The position numbers and the translations under genes were made by a program. A DNA stretch of 64,000 nt, taken from positions 8,496,501-8,560,500 of the forward strand of contig NC_084923.1 of the NCBI RefSeq assembly GCF_958298935.1, in the 5' to 3' direction. Below, piece after piece: positions 1 through 11,606 of this stretch. Within the stretch, counting starts at the first letter, position 1; each line of letters starts with the position of its first letter. The notes under the pieces were generated by a model. It saw only the letters and a program-made list of their open reading frames with translations. It had not been told where the DNA came from and searched no databases. Source of the DNA: Phragmites australis. Taxonomy: Eukaryota > Streptophyta > Magnoliopsida > Poales > Poaceae.

Positions 1-1078
1 ACCAGAGTATTTCTTGTAGAGATGATTGCAAGAATTGAAGAATGAAGAATACCCAACCGGAAGGTCCGGTGCTCTAAAGATCAATGCATCGAAGCATTTC
101 TTGCAGAGAAGAAGTGGCACAGTCTGGCTCAAGATAACTCACCAAAAGGTCCGGTGATGGATTTAAAGGCACACCGGAGTGTAAGGTGTTCACAAAGACT
201 TTGAGTGAAAGTCCAACGACTAGTTTTTGAGGTTGTACTCACCAGATGATACGGTGTTGGTACTAATGTTCTCACCGAATCATCCGGTGTTAACAGTTTT
301 TCTAAGCCGTTGGGAAAATGGCTAGTTAGCAGGTTTGAGGCTATAAATACCCCTCCACTCAATCATTTGAAGCGGTAGCATGCTACTGGAGTCTAGAGAA
401 AGCTCATACACACTTAAGAATACATCCAAGTTACCAAAGTGCTTAAAGTGATTATCTAACGCAATTAAGCATAAGATTAGAGAGGGTTTAGTGCTTATAG
501 GTCTAGAGTGAGTTGTCGCTAGGGGTTGCAGCTTGAAGAAGGGATCAAGGAGTGATCCTATCATGTACCGAGTGGTATGTCGGTATCTTGGAGTCTTTGT
601 GACTCACATGCATCTTAGACCTTGGTGGCTCAAGCTTGTTGACTCTCCGACTTGGTGGGAGCGGCGGCAAGACACTCATACAGGGACGTGAAGACCCTTT
701 TCTGGTGGATCAAGCTCCAAAGTGACCACGGCGACAAGTGATCGGAAGATAGGCTAATGGTGAGACTTTACCTTAGAGGCTTGATAGCTCATCGTGCTTG
801 AGACCTTGTGACTTGTTAGCTCAAGAGCTATGACCGAAAGAGAGTTGGTGATAGGGAGCATATCCTTTGTAGAGCACTACCATGGACTAGGAGTGGCATT
901 TATGCCATCGATACTATGGGATAAAAATCTCTTGTGCCGAGTTTGTCTCTCTACCCTATTTACGCTTTTACATTTACATACTTGTAATTTACCTTTCTAG
1001 AGTAGGTTGCAATCCTCTTGAATGGTAGAGTAGACACACTAGATAAACCTAAAACACATTTAGATATTAATTGAGAAA
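1..1078 (+). mobile_element. Copia-type 5' LTR, partial, cut by the window edge
   Basis: This stretch matches 2934-3986 in the same orientation with many substitutions, so the two are read as the two LTRs of one old element. It holds a TATA-like promoter box (ctataaatacccc, about 341-353) and many short CCGGA/TCCGG-type motifs. Its first ~470 bases lie outside the window. Homology stops near 1078; the last ~95 bases of the LTR, present in the right copy at 3987-4080, are missing here. The LTR end and the adjoining primer-binding site have therefore been lost. The large divergence from the right copy suggests an old insertion, but no divergence value was computed. Confidence 0.8.
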
Positions 1079-2475
1079 CAATGAGCAACAAAGGGCCCTT
1101 AAGAAACAATATAAGGACCTTAAGAAATTCAATTCTCTCAATGACATTCAAGGTATCTTTGTTTTAATTATGAATAATTATTAAGTAAATTCAGTTTGCT
1201 AAACAAAAAGCATGATAAGTTTAAAGCTACATTTGAGTGCATTGAATCTCAAACTAAGGTCTCTTTGGAGCAATCCACCTCTATATTTAATTTCAATTCT
1301 AATATAGATGATTTAATTAATTTATCAAGCTTACCCCTTTGCAATGAGATATGTGTTGAGAATGTTCTTGTAGAACCATATAATGATCTCATTACACAAG
1401 AGAATGATGACCTCATTTGCCTTGTCCAGGATTGGATGTGCTTATTTCAATTTATTGTAATGCCTAGTATATGTTTTCATATGGTATGTTGCTTGTGTTT
1501 CTCTCTTTCCTATAAGCAATCTACATGCATTATTAGTAGTAGGTTTCTTTTATGGCACTAGTTTCATAATCGGTATCTTTTATGTGCTATGAACCAATCT
1601 ATAGGGTACCCTTCTCATTGTTATTAATAACAAGTGCATATATCTTGTAAGTATTTAAAACTTGTATGCATACTTTTAAAGGGAGTATATCCTATATATT
1701 GTGATTTTGAGACTAACATGTGTTGCTAGATGTATCTTTTGTAATCTCATGAAGAAGTCAACACGTCATCGGAGATATGCAATGCTTAAAAGCTTCAATT
1801 GGTATCATTATCATTTCATTTCTACATTTAAGCTACCTCCATGCATAATATGACTTAAACTTCCTACCTCTACTTATTGTCTAGATGTGCATATATTGCT
1901 ATATTCATGTAAGTGGTATTCACAAGAGTATCTCATTATATGTATTCACACATAAATGGCGAGTTTAGATTATATCATGTGTGTTTCATGAATTATGATC
2001 CTTATTTGTATCTTTTAATTGATACCAATGACTCATATCCTTATAATTGGTATCATTTCATATGGATCATGATTTATGAAGCTCTATCACATATGCTCTA
2101 ACATTTTTACTCAAGTACAACATATGTTTGTAGCCCTTTATGAGATTATTGACAAAAGGGAAAAAGTTTGATATGACCAAAGCAAGAAGCAAGATACAAA
2201 ATATCCAGGAATGTCGAAGTTGACAAATGCGGATAGGAAGAAGATACAAAAAGCAACATGAGACACCTAGATTGACAAAAAGTAGGAAGCTCTTGCATGG
2301 GTCGATAAAGTGAGATAGTGACAATGGAGAAAGAGGGAGCCATAAAAAGGGCCTAAATGATAAGAACATGCATGCAAGTAATGTTTTAAGACTTTGTGCT
2401 CTTTATAATTAGTATCATTTATTATTTGCTATTTGCTTTAGTTGTATTATCATCAATCACCAAAAGGGGGAGATT
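1079..2475 (+). mobile_element. Internal remnant of the deleted Copia element (gag piece and 3' noncoding DNA)
   Basis: Only a short coding remnant survives. The open frame at 1196-1561 contains an acidic stretch (EICVENVLVEPYNDLITQEN) like the gag-side coding DNA of grass Copia elements (from memory, not aligned). It passes near 1430 into AT-rich DNA with repeated 'ggtatc' motifs. No integrase, reverse transcriptase or RNase H is visible, so the polyprotein was removed by internal deletion. The segment ends in a purine-rich polypurine tract (aaaagggggaga, 2463-2474) directly before the right LTR, which fixes orientation and boundary. The element cannot be autonomous. Confidence 0.75.
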
Positions 2476-4080
2476 GTAGCGAAAATTGTCCTATTAGATT
2501 GTGATTACAATTTTGGTGATTAATAACAACATAATAATTGGGACTAACATGTTTGTCAAGAATATATGTTAGTAGGTCTCATAATTTCTATACATCAAGA
2601 GGCCACCGTAGCCGGGATAAAATTTGATTGAATTGGAGAATTCCAGGAGAATTGACCTCACCGGAAAGTTCAGTGTTCGGGAGTTTGCATTCACCGGAGC
2701 ATTGTGCACAGAGGAAGATAGCCTCATCGGATAGTCTGGTGCTCTGTGTGTTGAACTCACCGGAGTATTTTTGACAAATAGGGAGAAGGCTAAGGACCTC
2801 ACTGGATAGTCCGGTGATCTGTACTAGATAACACCAGAGCATTTCTCGCAGAGAAGAATACAAATGCAGAAGGCTGAAGATCAACCCACCGGAAGGTCCG
2901 ACGCTTAGTTTGTGCACACCGGAGTATAGCATCGGAGCATTTCTTACAGAGACGACTGCAAGTATTGAAAAATGAAGAACAACCCACCGGAAGGTCCGGT
3001 TATCTGAAGATCAATGCACTGGAGCATTTCTTGTAGAGAAGAAGTGACATGATCTGGCTCAAGATAATTCACCAGGTGACGGATTTGAAGGTACACCAGA
3101 GTGTCCGGTGTTCACAGAGACTTTGAGTGAAAATCCGACGGCTAGTTTCTGAAGTTGTACACACCGGATGATACGGTGTTAGTACTACTATTCTCACCTG
3201 ATCATCCAGTGTTAATAGCTTTTCTGAGCCGTTGCGACAACGGTTAGTTGACGGGTTTGAGGCTATAAATACCCCTTCACTTAGTCATTTGAATGGGTGG
3301 CATGCTGCTGGAGTCTAGAGGAAGCTCATACATACTTGAGAAGACATCCAAACTACCAAAGTGCTTAAAGTGATTATCCAAGGCAATTAAGCATAAGATT
3401 AGAGAGTGTTTAGTGCTTATAGGTCTAGACTCTAGAGTGAGTTATAGTTAGGTGTTGCAGCTTCAAGAATAGATTAAAGAGTGATCCTAGCTTGTACTGA
3501 GTGGTACGTCGACGCCTTGGAGTCCTAGGGACTCGGCGACATCTTGGGCCTTAGTAGCTCAAGCTTGTTGGCCCTTCAACTTGGTGTGGAGTGATGACAA
3601 GACATATGTACGGGGATGCAGAGACACTTGCCTTGGTGTCTCAAGGTCTGAAGTGATCATGATGGTAAATAACCAGAAGAGAGACTAGTGATGAGATCTT
3701 GTCTTGGTGGCTCGTCGTGCTTGAAACATTATCTTGGTCACTTGGTACCTCAAGAGGCGAGATCAAAAGAGACTTAACGACCTTTGTGAAGCTCCAATTA
3801 GGGGTGGTATTTATGTCATCGATACTACGGGATAAAAATTTCTTGTGTTGAGTTTGTCTCTTTACTCTATTTACATTTTCACATTTATATACTTGCAATT
3901 TACCTTGCTAAAGTATGTTACAATCCTCTAAGCGGTAGAATTGACACATTAGATAAACCTAGAGCACATTTAGATAGGAATTGAGATAGTTTTATCTTGT
4001 GAAATTTTTGGAGTCAATTTAGTTTAGGTTCTGAGTATCCTAATTCACCTCCCTCTCTTAGAACATCATTGTCCCTCACA
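2476..4080 (+). mobile_element. Copia-type 3' LTR, complete
   Basis: It begins with TG directly after the polypurine tract and ends with CA in 'gtccctcaca', giving a 1,605-bp LTR. The TATA-like box of the left LTR recurs at about 3264-3276. It pairs with 1-1078 in direct orientation. The target-site duplication cannot be checked because the left end of the element is outside the window. Short open frames on the minus strand here are not conserved coding regions. Confidence 0.8.
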
Positions 4081-5216
4081 TCAGGGCGAGGTTGGTCGGG
4101 TCAAGGATGGTCGGAGTGAGACTGGTCAGAGCTAGGTCGATCGAGGCAATGCTAGTTACCTTATACTGACCGGTACTACTCCCAAAACCACCTTTCACGA
4201 TTGATACCTGGCTTTGAGCAGATTGATCGTCTCTATGGCTAGCTAGGTCAACTACACGACTTTTTGTCCTCGTTACGGTCTGGCTGGCGGATGGAGGATA
4301 TGCTCCCCCTGCTGAATTGTGCTACGTAAGTATGTAATGTCCTTCATCTAATCAAGGAAAGAGATAACAGCATATGAGATTCCCTCTCTAAACAAGGAAA
4401 CTAATCATGTAATCAGGGAAACAATCTCCATGTAATCAAGAAAAAATAGGTAGAATGATCAAGTAACCATAGATGTCATGCTTTCCTGATGACATTTATT
4501 ATTTTATTGTTGTGGTCATATATGTGATGTGTGAAGTCACTTTTTATTATTTTAATCTCACAAAATCACTTGTTTTATTGCTATTTACATCATTTTTTGG
4601 TTCTAATGATTATCCTTATCCGGTTAAGTAAAAGAAAATTTCCGTGTTCAACAGAAATATTTCATCATTTCCTCAGTACTTTTTTGGTTCTAACAAATTG
4701 TTTATGGTTGAGTAAAGAACAAGAAGATAAAAATATGAGGAGAACATGAACGGAATGATCCGTCCACTCGAAATTGAACCAAACAAAGGTAAAACAATTG
4801 TCACAATATATGATTCAATATGTTTCTTTCTGTACTAGAGAAAATTTCAGAAAAATCACTTAGCAAATCACACCAGCTCAAGACAAAACTTTGCACAAAA
4901 GAAAACTCAATGCTTGGACTAAAACCCACACTGCCGCCGCCGAGTATGTCTATTGAATTGATGGTGGAGACTGGAGATGCGTGAACAATGGACAAAGCTG
5001 CCCATGGGGATTCCACGTGTAAAACTGTGCTTCCACCAATGGGCGATGGGTTGTTTGTCAGTGAACGTCGGAGAGCAAGCACCACGGGACGAAGGGATTC
5101 ACATCCCTCTCAAACCGCCCTACCAGTATTGACTAAAAATATGGATATTGAGATCTTCAACTGTTTAGGGGGATTACATGGGAGAGAAGGAAACAACCTC
5201 TATTTAAAGGCTAGTG
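4081..5216. other. Intergenic DNA without a recognisable gene
   Basis: No coding region, RNA gene or clear transposon end is seen. 4084-4170 has short 'ggtcgg/ggtcaga' repeats. The rest is AT-rich, apart from a mildly GC-rich patch at 4930-5130 whose short frames on both strands match no family I recognise. Confidence 0.6.
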
Positions 5217-5402
5217 GAATGGTTTTTTCTGGTTATGGGAATAAATTTCTGGGTTTTTTCTGATGTGGAGCGGATGGTGTGTTAATTTTCTGGTTGTGGG
5301 AGTAAAATTTTGGTTTTTCCCTTTTGTGGAGAGGATCGTGAATTAATTCAGTTGCGGGAGTAAACTTCTATTTTTTATCGGTTGCTGAGAGGATGACATG
5401 TT
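5217..5402 (+). repeat. Degenerate tandem repeat, about 60-bp unit, three copies
   Basis: Three successive units share the core 'ctggttgtgggagtaaa' followed by a T-rich run and 'gtggagaggat'. They fall at about 5217-5283, 5284-5344 and 5345-5402. The units differ from one another at many positions. No coding function is suggested. Confidence 0.65.
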
Positions 5403-6505
5403 AAAATATTTATTTGACATAACACCCATCGTCCACTAGGCCGGCCAACTTCCTTGGACATCCCTCTAAAACCTGGTGCACAGCAAAATCTCGAGTCCTA
5501 ACCCTAACCTCGTATGAGAAGAGGACAACTTGCTGGTGAGCACGAGTCTCCTGGCAACTCCCGTGGCTATAATTCGTATGATTTCTCGCCTCAATTTTAT
5601 TAGAATGTTATTTATTGGTTGAAGGACAAGGTTTGATGGGATACGACCTTCCATATTTGGTTAGATTAGGTGATCTAATTTTTTATTTGGTATTATAGAT
5701 AGGGCGATCTAATTTTTTCTTTGTTGGACGGATTGAACTTGATTGAACTTGGATGGGGTTAATCAAAATTTTGTGAGACCCTCTTGTCATATATATTTAG
5801 TTTTTCATCAAAATATATCCATGCAAGATCTTGTTTTGTTAACTTAATTGCAAAGAATACAATGGTGCATTGGGATCACACATCAAGTAAATGATTTATG
5901 AGATAATATTATTTAAAATGTGCTAAAAAAAGTATATTTACGCTAATCAACCAGAATATGTCACATCAATAAAGATAGAGTTTATCTAAAACATGGATAA
6001 CTCCATCAAGCAATTTTTTTGATAAACTCATTCAGTATCTAAGAAAAATATTCACTCTACATAGTCATCACATACAACTTATTCACCAACCAAACATCTA
6101 AAATCAGGATGACCATATCCCATTCAGAGATATCACTCCAACCAAATACAACCTTATAAGAAAAATGCCGAGATCAGATATTACTACAGTATGTATTAAA
6201 AAAATGATCACCGGGTTTAATTTTAATGAACATTCACAGGAGATACCAAACAACTCCATTTACAAAATGACACTGCAGCTTGTTTCTATCGCCTTTCTGG
6301 CTTACTATTTCGTACCGGGTATATGCATGGCCTATTTCAACTCACCGGCCTCTGCCTATGTGGTCGCCAATCGCATATGGAGCTCGCTTCGCTTGTGGGT
6401 ACTGTGGCAGACTCGCCGAATCTATCGTATCATATGGACAAATCGGAATACTATACTTCGATCCCTCTGGGTCTTTGGATGTACCACTGCTTTGCTCCTA
6501 CAAGG
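5403..6505. other. Intergenic DNA with one unassigned small open frame
   Basis: Mostly AT-rich sequence without a gene. A 123-codon frame (6165-6536, +) has hydrophobic stretches but no domain I recognise. It runs into the end of the AT-rich transposon-like element that starts at 6506. Two other frames overlap it between 6280 and 6560, so composition alone does not pick a coding frame. It may be a fragment of a captured gene or chance. Confidence 0.5.
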
Positions 6506-7511
6506 ACCAAGGTTTGAAAATTCGTTTAGGATCTGAAAATCGCTCACCATCGATTTTTTGATATTCGTGAAACCAGAAAATTCAATTGAAATTTGGCAAG
6601 AATTTAAACAAATTTACTCGGTCAAATTTATAAATCGGTGGTAAAATTTGGACGAATCGACCATTTGGTAACCGCTCGAATTCCATCGAAAACCGAATGT
6701 ATTTCCTATATTTAGTTTGTGATAAAAAATCGTTTGAATTTCATCAAAAGCTGTACGCTTTTATCAAAACTGTTCGATTTTATCGAATTTCAATGAAGTT
6801 CAAGAAAAATAAAAAATAGCTCAATTTTGTAAAATAGATAACTAATTCATATGAGCTTCAAATCAAATGAAACAAATTTTGTTGGTTTCTTTGTAACATG
6901 ATCTACATGATAAAAGTATTTATAATTATGAAAAAATTGTATATTTTCTGTGAGAAAATATATTTTCTAAACCTAGTTAAATACATATTTAATTATTTGC
7001 TAATCCAAAAATCATGAAACCAATTTTGTTAGTCTTCTTACATAATTCTATATCTTTTAAAAATAGATGGACTCATGAAATAGTTATTGTAACATGCAGG
7101 ATTATGTAAATGTGTTACAACTAGATTAATTTATAACTAACCAATCACACTCTAAAATTAGTGAAACCACTTTTATTAGTTTACTTATACTATTCTTTAT
7201 ATAGGAAAAAATAATGGTAGACATAAATATGTTAATTATAGTGCTATTTTTTAATATGTTCACTTTATACTTGTGAACTTTGTAAAAATTATAGAGAAAT
7301 TAATAAAACTTTAAATGAAGTGAAACAAATTTCAAAGATCCTTGAAATTTTGTCATAGAAAGTCTTTAAATTGTCTATTATTTTTAATTTTATGATTTTT
7401 TTTTAATTTTTTGAATTTAAATTTGGAAACCGATTAAATTCAAAATTCGGTGTGGATTAAATTGACCCGTTTTAAAAAATATCAAGTGGTTTCACGATTT
7501 TTCCAACCCTG
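6506..7511. mobile_element. AT-rich non-autonomous DNA element with imperfect terminal inverted repeats (hAT-like, tentative)
   Basis: The left end (caaggtttgaaaattc) and the reverse complement of the right end (cagggttggaaaaatc) agree at about 13 of 16 bases. The flanking 8-mers (acaaggac / ccaagatc) are partly alike, as expected of a decayed hAT target-site duplication. The interior is about 1 kb, strongly AT-rich, with repeated 'aaatttgg' and 'caaattt' motifs and no transposase. CAGGG-type ends suggest hAT, but this is inference. Confidence 0.5.
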
Positions 7512-7534
7512 CCAAGATCAGCATGCGTGCCTCA

Positions 7535-7745
7535 GACCATCTCTAACAGCTACCTCAAATTTTCATCCCAAAATACTATTACAGCATCCCCTATCACTAT
7601 TACAGCATCCCCTATCACTAACACTGTAGCAGTACTGTATCACTGGATAAAGGATCTGTTGGAGATGGATTTCCAGTGCTACAGTAGACTGCAAAGTACT
7701 ATAGCACTGGAATTTACAGGTTTGAGGACTCCGTTGAAGATGGCC
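7535..7745. mobile_element. MITE family C, copy 1 (TSD TCA)
   Basis: Ends 'gaccatctctaacag' and 'ttgaagatggcc' form a terminal inverted repeat of the GGCCATCTCCAACAG type. The 3-bp target-site duplication TCA lies at 7532-7534 and 7746-7748. The interior carries 'actattacagcatccc' and inverted 'cactgtagc/gctacagt' segments that can pair. The 227-codon open frame through this and the next copy is a chance frame through MITE DNA. Confidence 0.75.
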
Positions 7746-7806
7746 TCAACGGCAACATTCCTAGATCAAACTGTTGCCTTTTTCTTTCTTTTGCTGGTAC
7801 AAGTCA

Positions 7807-8018
7807 GATCATCTCCAACAGCTACCTCAAATTTCCATCATCAAAATACTATTACAGCATCCCTTATCACTATTACAGCATCCCATATCACTAACACTGT
7901 AGCAGTACTGTATCACTGGATACAGACTCTGTTGGAGACGAATTTCCAGTACTACAGTACACCGCAAAGTACTGTAGCACTAGAATTTTCAGATTTGCAG
8001 ATCCTGTTGGAGATGGCC
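7807..8018. mobile_element. MITE family C, copy 2 (TSD TCA)
   Basis: A second copy in the same orientation, only about 60 bp from copy 1. Ends are 'gatcatctccaacag' and 'ctgttggagatggcc'. TCA flanks it at 7804-7806 and 8019-8021. Its interior parallels copy 1, including 'tattacagcatccc' and 'actgtagcagtactgtatc'. Separate TSDs mean two insertions or a duplication that included the flanks. Confidence 0.8.
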
Positions 8019-8269
8019 TCACGAGCCAGATGGAGTTGTACTTGTACCTTAAGCATGCTGCTGTACTGTTATCGTCGCTTACTGTGTGTTTGGTTACTTG
8101 TAAGTCCGCTTGTTTGGTTGCTTGGATTGTATCGATCAGTCCATAATGAGATCGTTCAAATTATAAGAATTCAAGAGGTGAACGAGCCGGTACAAGAAAA
8201 TCGGGCGTAACACATCCAGGTCCTACTTGTCCTGTGCAAACAGTACTCGTATTAAACAGTACTTATAAT

Positions 8270-8560
8270 TTCTCTTCTTTTTAAAATAGTAGTCTTCTAT
8301 TACTTAAAAAGCATAAAAAAAATTTATATATGTTTCATAATCTATGTACAATCTATTTTAATTAGATTTACTTTATAAGATTATATAGAATTAAAATTAA
8401 AATTATCAAAAATACTACTTTTATAACTTCTGACATATTAGGGTCTTAAATAATTTTTCAAAAATCTAAAAAAAATACTAATATTTTCTTACGTGATAGA
8501 TTAATTTTTAAAATTATTTTTAGCACTACATTATATAATAAAAAAAGTGGCTTCCCATAT
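8270..8560 (+). repeat. AT-rich dispersed repeat F, copy 1
   Basis: This segment resembles 29800-30045. Shared blocks in the same order include 'ataatctatgtacaatct', 'ttataacttctgacat', 'gtcttaaataatttttc' and the closing 'aaaattattt...ttatat...aaaaagtg'. No terminal repeats or coding content were identified. Confidence 0.55.
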
Positions 8561-9525
8561 AATACTTAGTTCTGTTTAGATCGTCTCTTGTCAGTTTAAG
8601 TCGGTTGATAGAGGTCGTCGCGTCAGCTCTCGTTGCAGACATGTTCAGCTCATCAGAATGTCCGTGAGCCATGTTGTAATACCATATCTCATTAGTATTT
8701 TTGGTTTTAACATATGTGATCTAAAAGTTTTGGTGATGTGTTCAGTATTATCTTAGTAATTTAAATAGGTTTTGATCAACTTATTAGTCTTTGCGTTATA
8801 AACATAGCACTATCAGGTTAGCTTTTTTTATAGGAAACGAAAATGAAAAATAAGAGATATGATATGCCTACGCTGATCTCCTTCACAAATGAGCTATGCT
8901 GTAAATGAATTTTAAAGGCATGTGTTACCTATGGTATCAGAGTCAACTCTCATTATATGATTGCATGTGTATCGTTCTATGAAAGGGACATGACATGACC
9001 GCAACACTGAGAAAAGATCATATGTATTTGTCTACTGTTTATGTGGTAAGCTGTTGAGAGTGAGTCACTAACAACCCTAGATCGAAAAGACCGTAAGAGA
9101 GCCTCATTTCCTCATCTTTTGAATAAGGAAATGTCCAATGTAATGTTCACGATTTTGGCTAGCTACTAGTCTTATCGGCATGATATTTATCGGCCGGTAT
9201 AGTTTCAATTTGGACGTATTTTGATATAAATTTGGAAAAAATTAAGGATTTGGACAAATTTTGCTCAAATTAAATCAAATTCTGGTAAAAATAAAATCAT
9301 GTTCAACTTCATCTCGTCAGAAACCAGACGGTAGATTCGGAAGGTAATTTTTTCACATGTAGATGCGCTATCATGATTATTTATTTATGTTGAGATTCAA
9401 ATTAGATGATTAGATGAAAAAAAAATTATAAAGTAAATAAGGGAATCAATAGATAGATGAATATTAGATAGGAAGAATAGGCAAACAAAATTAAACGTGT
9501 GTGTATGGGGTTGCATTTCACAGTA
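8561..9525. other. Intergenic DNA, no gene seen
   Basis: AT-rich sequence without a supported gene, RNA or repeat boundary. 9195-9300 has 'atttggacaaattttg' motifs like those inside the element at 6506-7511, so it may be a decayed relative. Confidence 0.5.
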
Positions 9526-9782
9526 GGGATCTGTTTAATAGAGCTCTTTTTAATACAAATTCTCTTAAGAGGTGATTTTCTAGAAAAACTGATTTTATAG
9601 AGTAAACTCTGTAAAGGAAATGATTTTATACTAGAAGTAAATTAGGTTTAGCTCTTAGTATTTAGTTTGTTTCAGAAAATAACTCTCACAAATTTTACTT
9701 TAAAAGCTAAAAATTAAAATTTATTATTTAACAGAGTACCTATTTTTATTAAAAAAAATAGTATAGCTCTACCAAGTAGACC
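9526..9782. mobile_element. MITE family B, copy 1
   Basis: Ends 'gggatctgtttaatagagct' and 'agctctaccaagtagacc' form an imperfect terminal inverted repeat. The interior matches the copies at 39194, 39854 and 59916 (gattttatagagtaaactc; aactctcacaaattttac). It is the most AT-drifted copy and no target-site duplication is clear. Confidence 0.65.
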
Positions 9783-10160
9783 GCAAATACTCTTACTCAA
9801 GTCTCGAAATACCAACCAATCCTGGCCCTAGAGTCATAATCGCCAAAAAGGGGGAAAGTATCCCGCACCTAGCGAGTGGAGGACGACCCAGGCTGCGGCG
9901 CTCCCCACTATTGCGGCCGCTGCAATGCGCGGAGCAGGAGAACGCAAGGGCGGCCGGCGGCAGCGCTCCAGATCGCCGTCCTTGGCCCCTTGCGACGGGC
10001 GGGGCAGGGGAGGAGGCGGTTGCGGCCATCCCAATGGATGTGGTACGTGCGGAGTACGTGGCGACGGGGGCGATCGAAACGGACGGCGTCGGTGCCTTGC
10101 TCTAGCGACAGATTTGCAGCCAGAACGCGATGATCGACGAGGGATTCGGGAGTAAATCGA
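9783..10160 (-). other. GC-rich, CpG-rich island with overlapping open frames; possible captured first exon
   Basis: A sharp GC-rich patch interrupts AT-rich DNA and contains open frames on both strands. On the minus strand a frame starting at 10029 (ATGGCC context) encodes an Ala/Pro/Arg-rich N-terminus (MAATASSPAPPVARGQG...), as many grass first exons or plastid transit peptides do. No domain or splice partner was found. It could be a gene fragment carried by a transposon, a dead promoter/first exon, or only a CpG island. The many overlapping frames mostly reflect GC content. Confidence 0.35.
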
Positions 10161-11304
10161 TGAAGGGATCCATGCCTCGCGGAGTCGCCGGCAGGCAATG
10201 ATCTCAAGGATGCCCCAGGACAAGCCTTTTTTTTTTTTGTGGGTGACAAGCCAATTTGATCCAGGTAATTCACTTCCAAGCAAATAACTCTCGTAAAATC
10301 TAAACACGCTCACTAATTTACATTGATCCTGCTATTCATACTACCAGAAAAGAAATTATTCAAAATCGGTGGTAGAATCTGTGCTGTTTAGTTGATAGTT
10401 TATTTTGCTATGCATAAGGCATACTTTCAGAGGCCAGTGTTAAGTTGAACATGACGACTGTGGAGGCCATACTTCTCTTACCCGCATATCACGGCCACAA
10501 CTCCTTGATTAGTTTTAGCCATACTTGCAAATTGCCATGGCTCGTCTGATTACTACAAGAATTTTTGCTCGTGGTATCAAATTGCTCCGAGTCAAACTTT
10601 GCACGATTTTTGTTGGAGTAAACCGGAACGTCCACTACATTCCCTCTCTGCATTTAACACTTGGGGAAGGATCTGATGCACATACACCATATTCAATCAC
10701 TTCAATTTCTGATTGTTTTATTCTGAACCAGAAAAGAAGTGTCGGGCATGGGGAAACCTAGATAAATGAACAGCCAACCAGCCACCAGCCATAGCAGGGA
10801 CAAATGATGATTTGTTAGTAGCAAATCAGCACCATCATTTTGGAAACGACATGAGACATTGTTCCATCTTGTGCATGCTTAAAGTAGATTACCTGCTGCA
10901 ACTTGGAGTAGCTTAGTTCCCAGATCAACAAGCTAGGCACATTCTTGAGAGAGATCTTTTCCATGGGAGGGCCCCTCTACGTTGCATGCCTCATCAAGGG
11001 ACCAGCTCGATCGCGCAAGCAACTTTGCTGAGATCAGAAAGAATGAGGCTGTAGGACCAGCACAAAAATGAAGGTGTGCAGCTTTCTTTCGGATGCCAAA
11101 ACGCAATTGATTTGGTATGGGCGATCTTTAAGGCCTTCCTCCTCAGCAGTACGTTGTACGTAGGGCATGATCTAAAGCTAGCATTCGAATCAAATTCTCT
11201 GTGGTTGCGCCATGCATGCACAGCTGGTTAGGATCAAAGACACAGGCGTGGGGCCTGAGTGAGTACGTAATTGCTTTATCGCATTCGGCAGCACAACCAT
11301 ATAA
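10161..11304. other. Intergenic DNA, no gene seen
   Basis: Ordinary-composition sequence with scattered short frames on both strands and no recognised domain. No RNA gene or transposon boundary was identified. A T-run lies at about 10228. Confidence 0.5.
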
Positions 11305-11606
11305 GGCCATGTTTGTTTCAGTTGTAGATTTTGAAAAGCAGCTTATAGATTGTGGATTGTAAGAAGCTGGATTGTAAAATCTGGATTGTAAAAAGCTGGA
11401 TTGTGGATTGTTAGAATCTGGTGGAAAGCAGATTGCTGGATTGTTACAATCTGTGTGTTGGATTGTAACAATCCAGCTTTTCCAACCAGCTGTTTGTTTC
11501 AGCTTTTGGATTGTGATCAGAATCCAGCTTTTACAATCCAGCTGTTTGTTTCAGTTTTTGAATTTTGATCACAATCCAGCTTTTATAATCTGAAACAAAC
11601 AGGGCC
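11305..11606. mobile_element. MITE family A, copy 1 (Tourist-like, TSD TAA)
   Basis: Ends 'ggccatgtttgtttcag' and 'ctgaaacaaacagggcc' form a near-perfect terminal inverted repeat. TAA flanks it at 11302-11304 and 11607-11609, the usual PIF/Harbinger target. The 302-bp interior is made of many direct and inverted 'ggattgtaa...aatccagctttt' motifs that can fold into a long hairpin. Non-autonomous. Confidence 0.85.

Noticed and set aside
7527..8210. 227-codon plus-strand frame
   Set aside because: It runs through two MITE copies and their spacer, and its apparent peptide repeats mirror the MITE duplication.
9834..10313. 159-codon minus-strand frame and overlapping frames
   Set aside because: Stop-poor frames on both strands are expected in this GC-rich patch; no domain or splice support.
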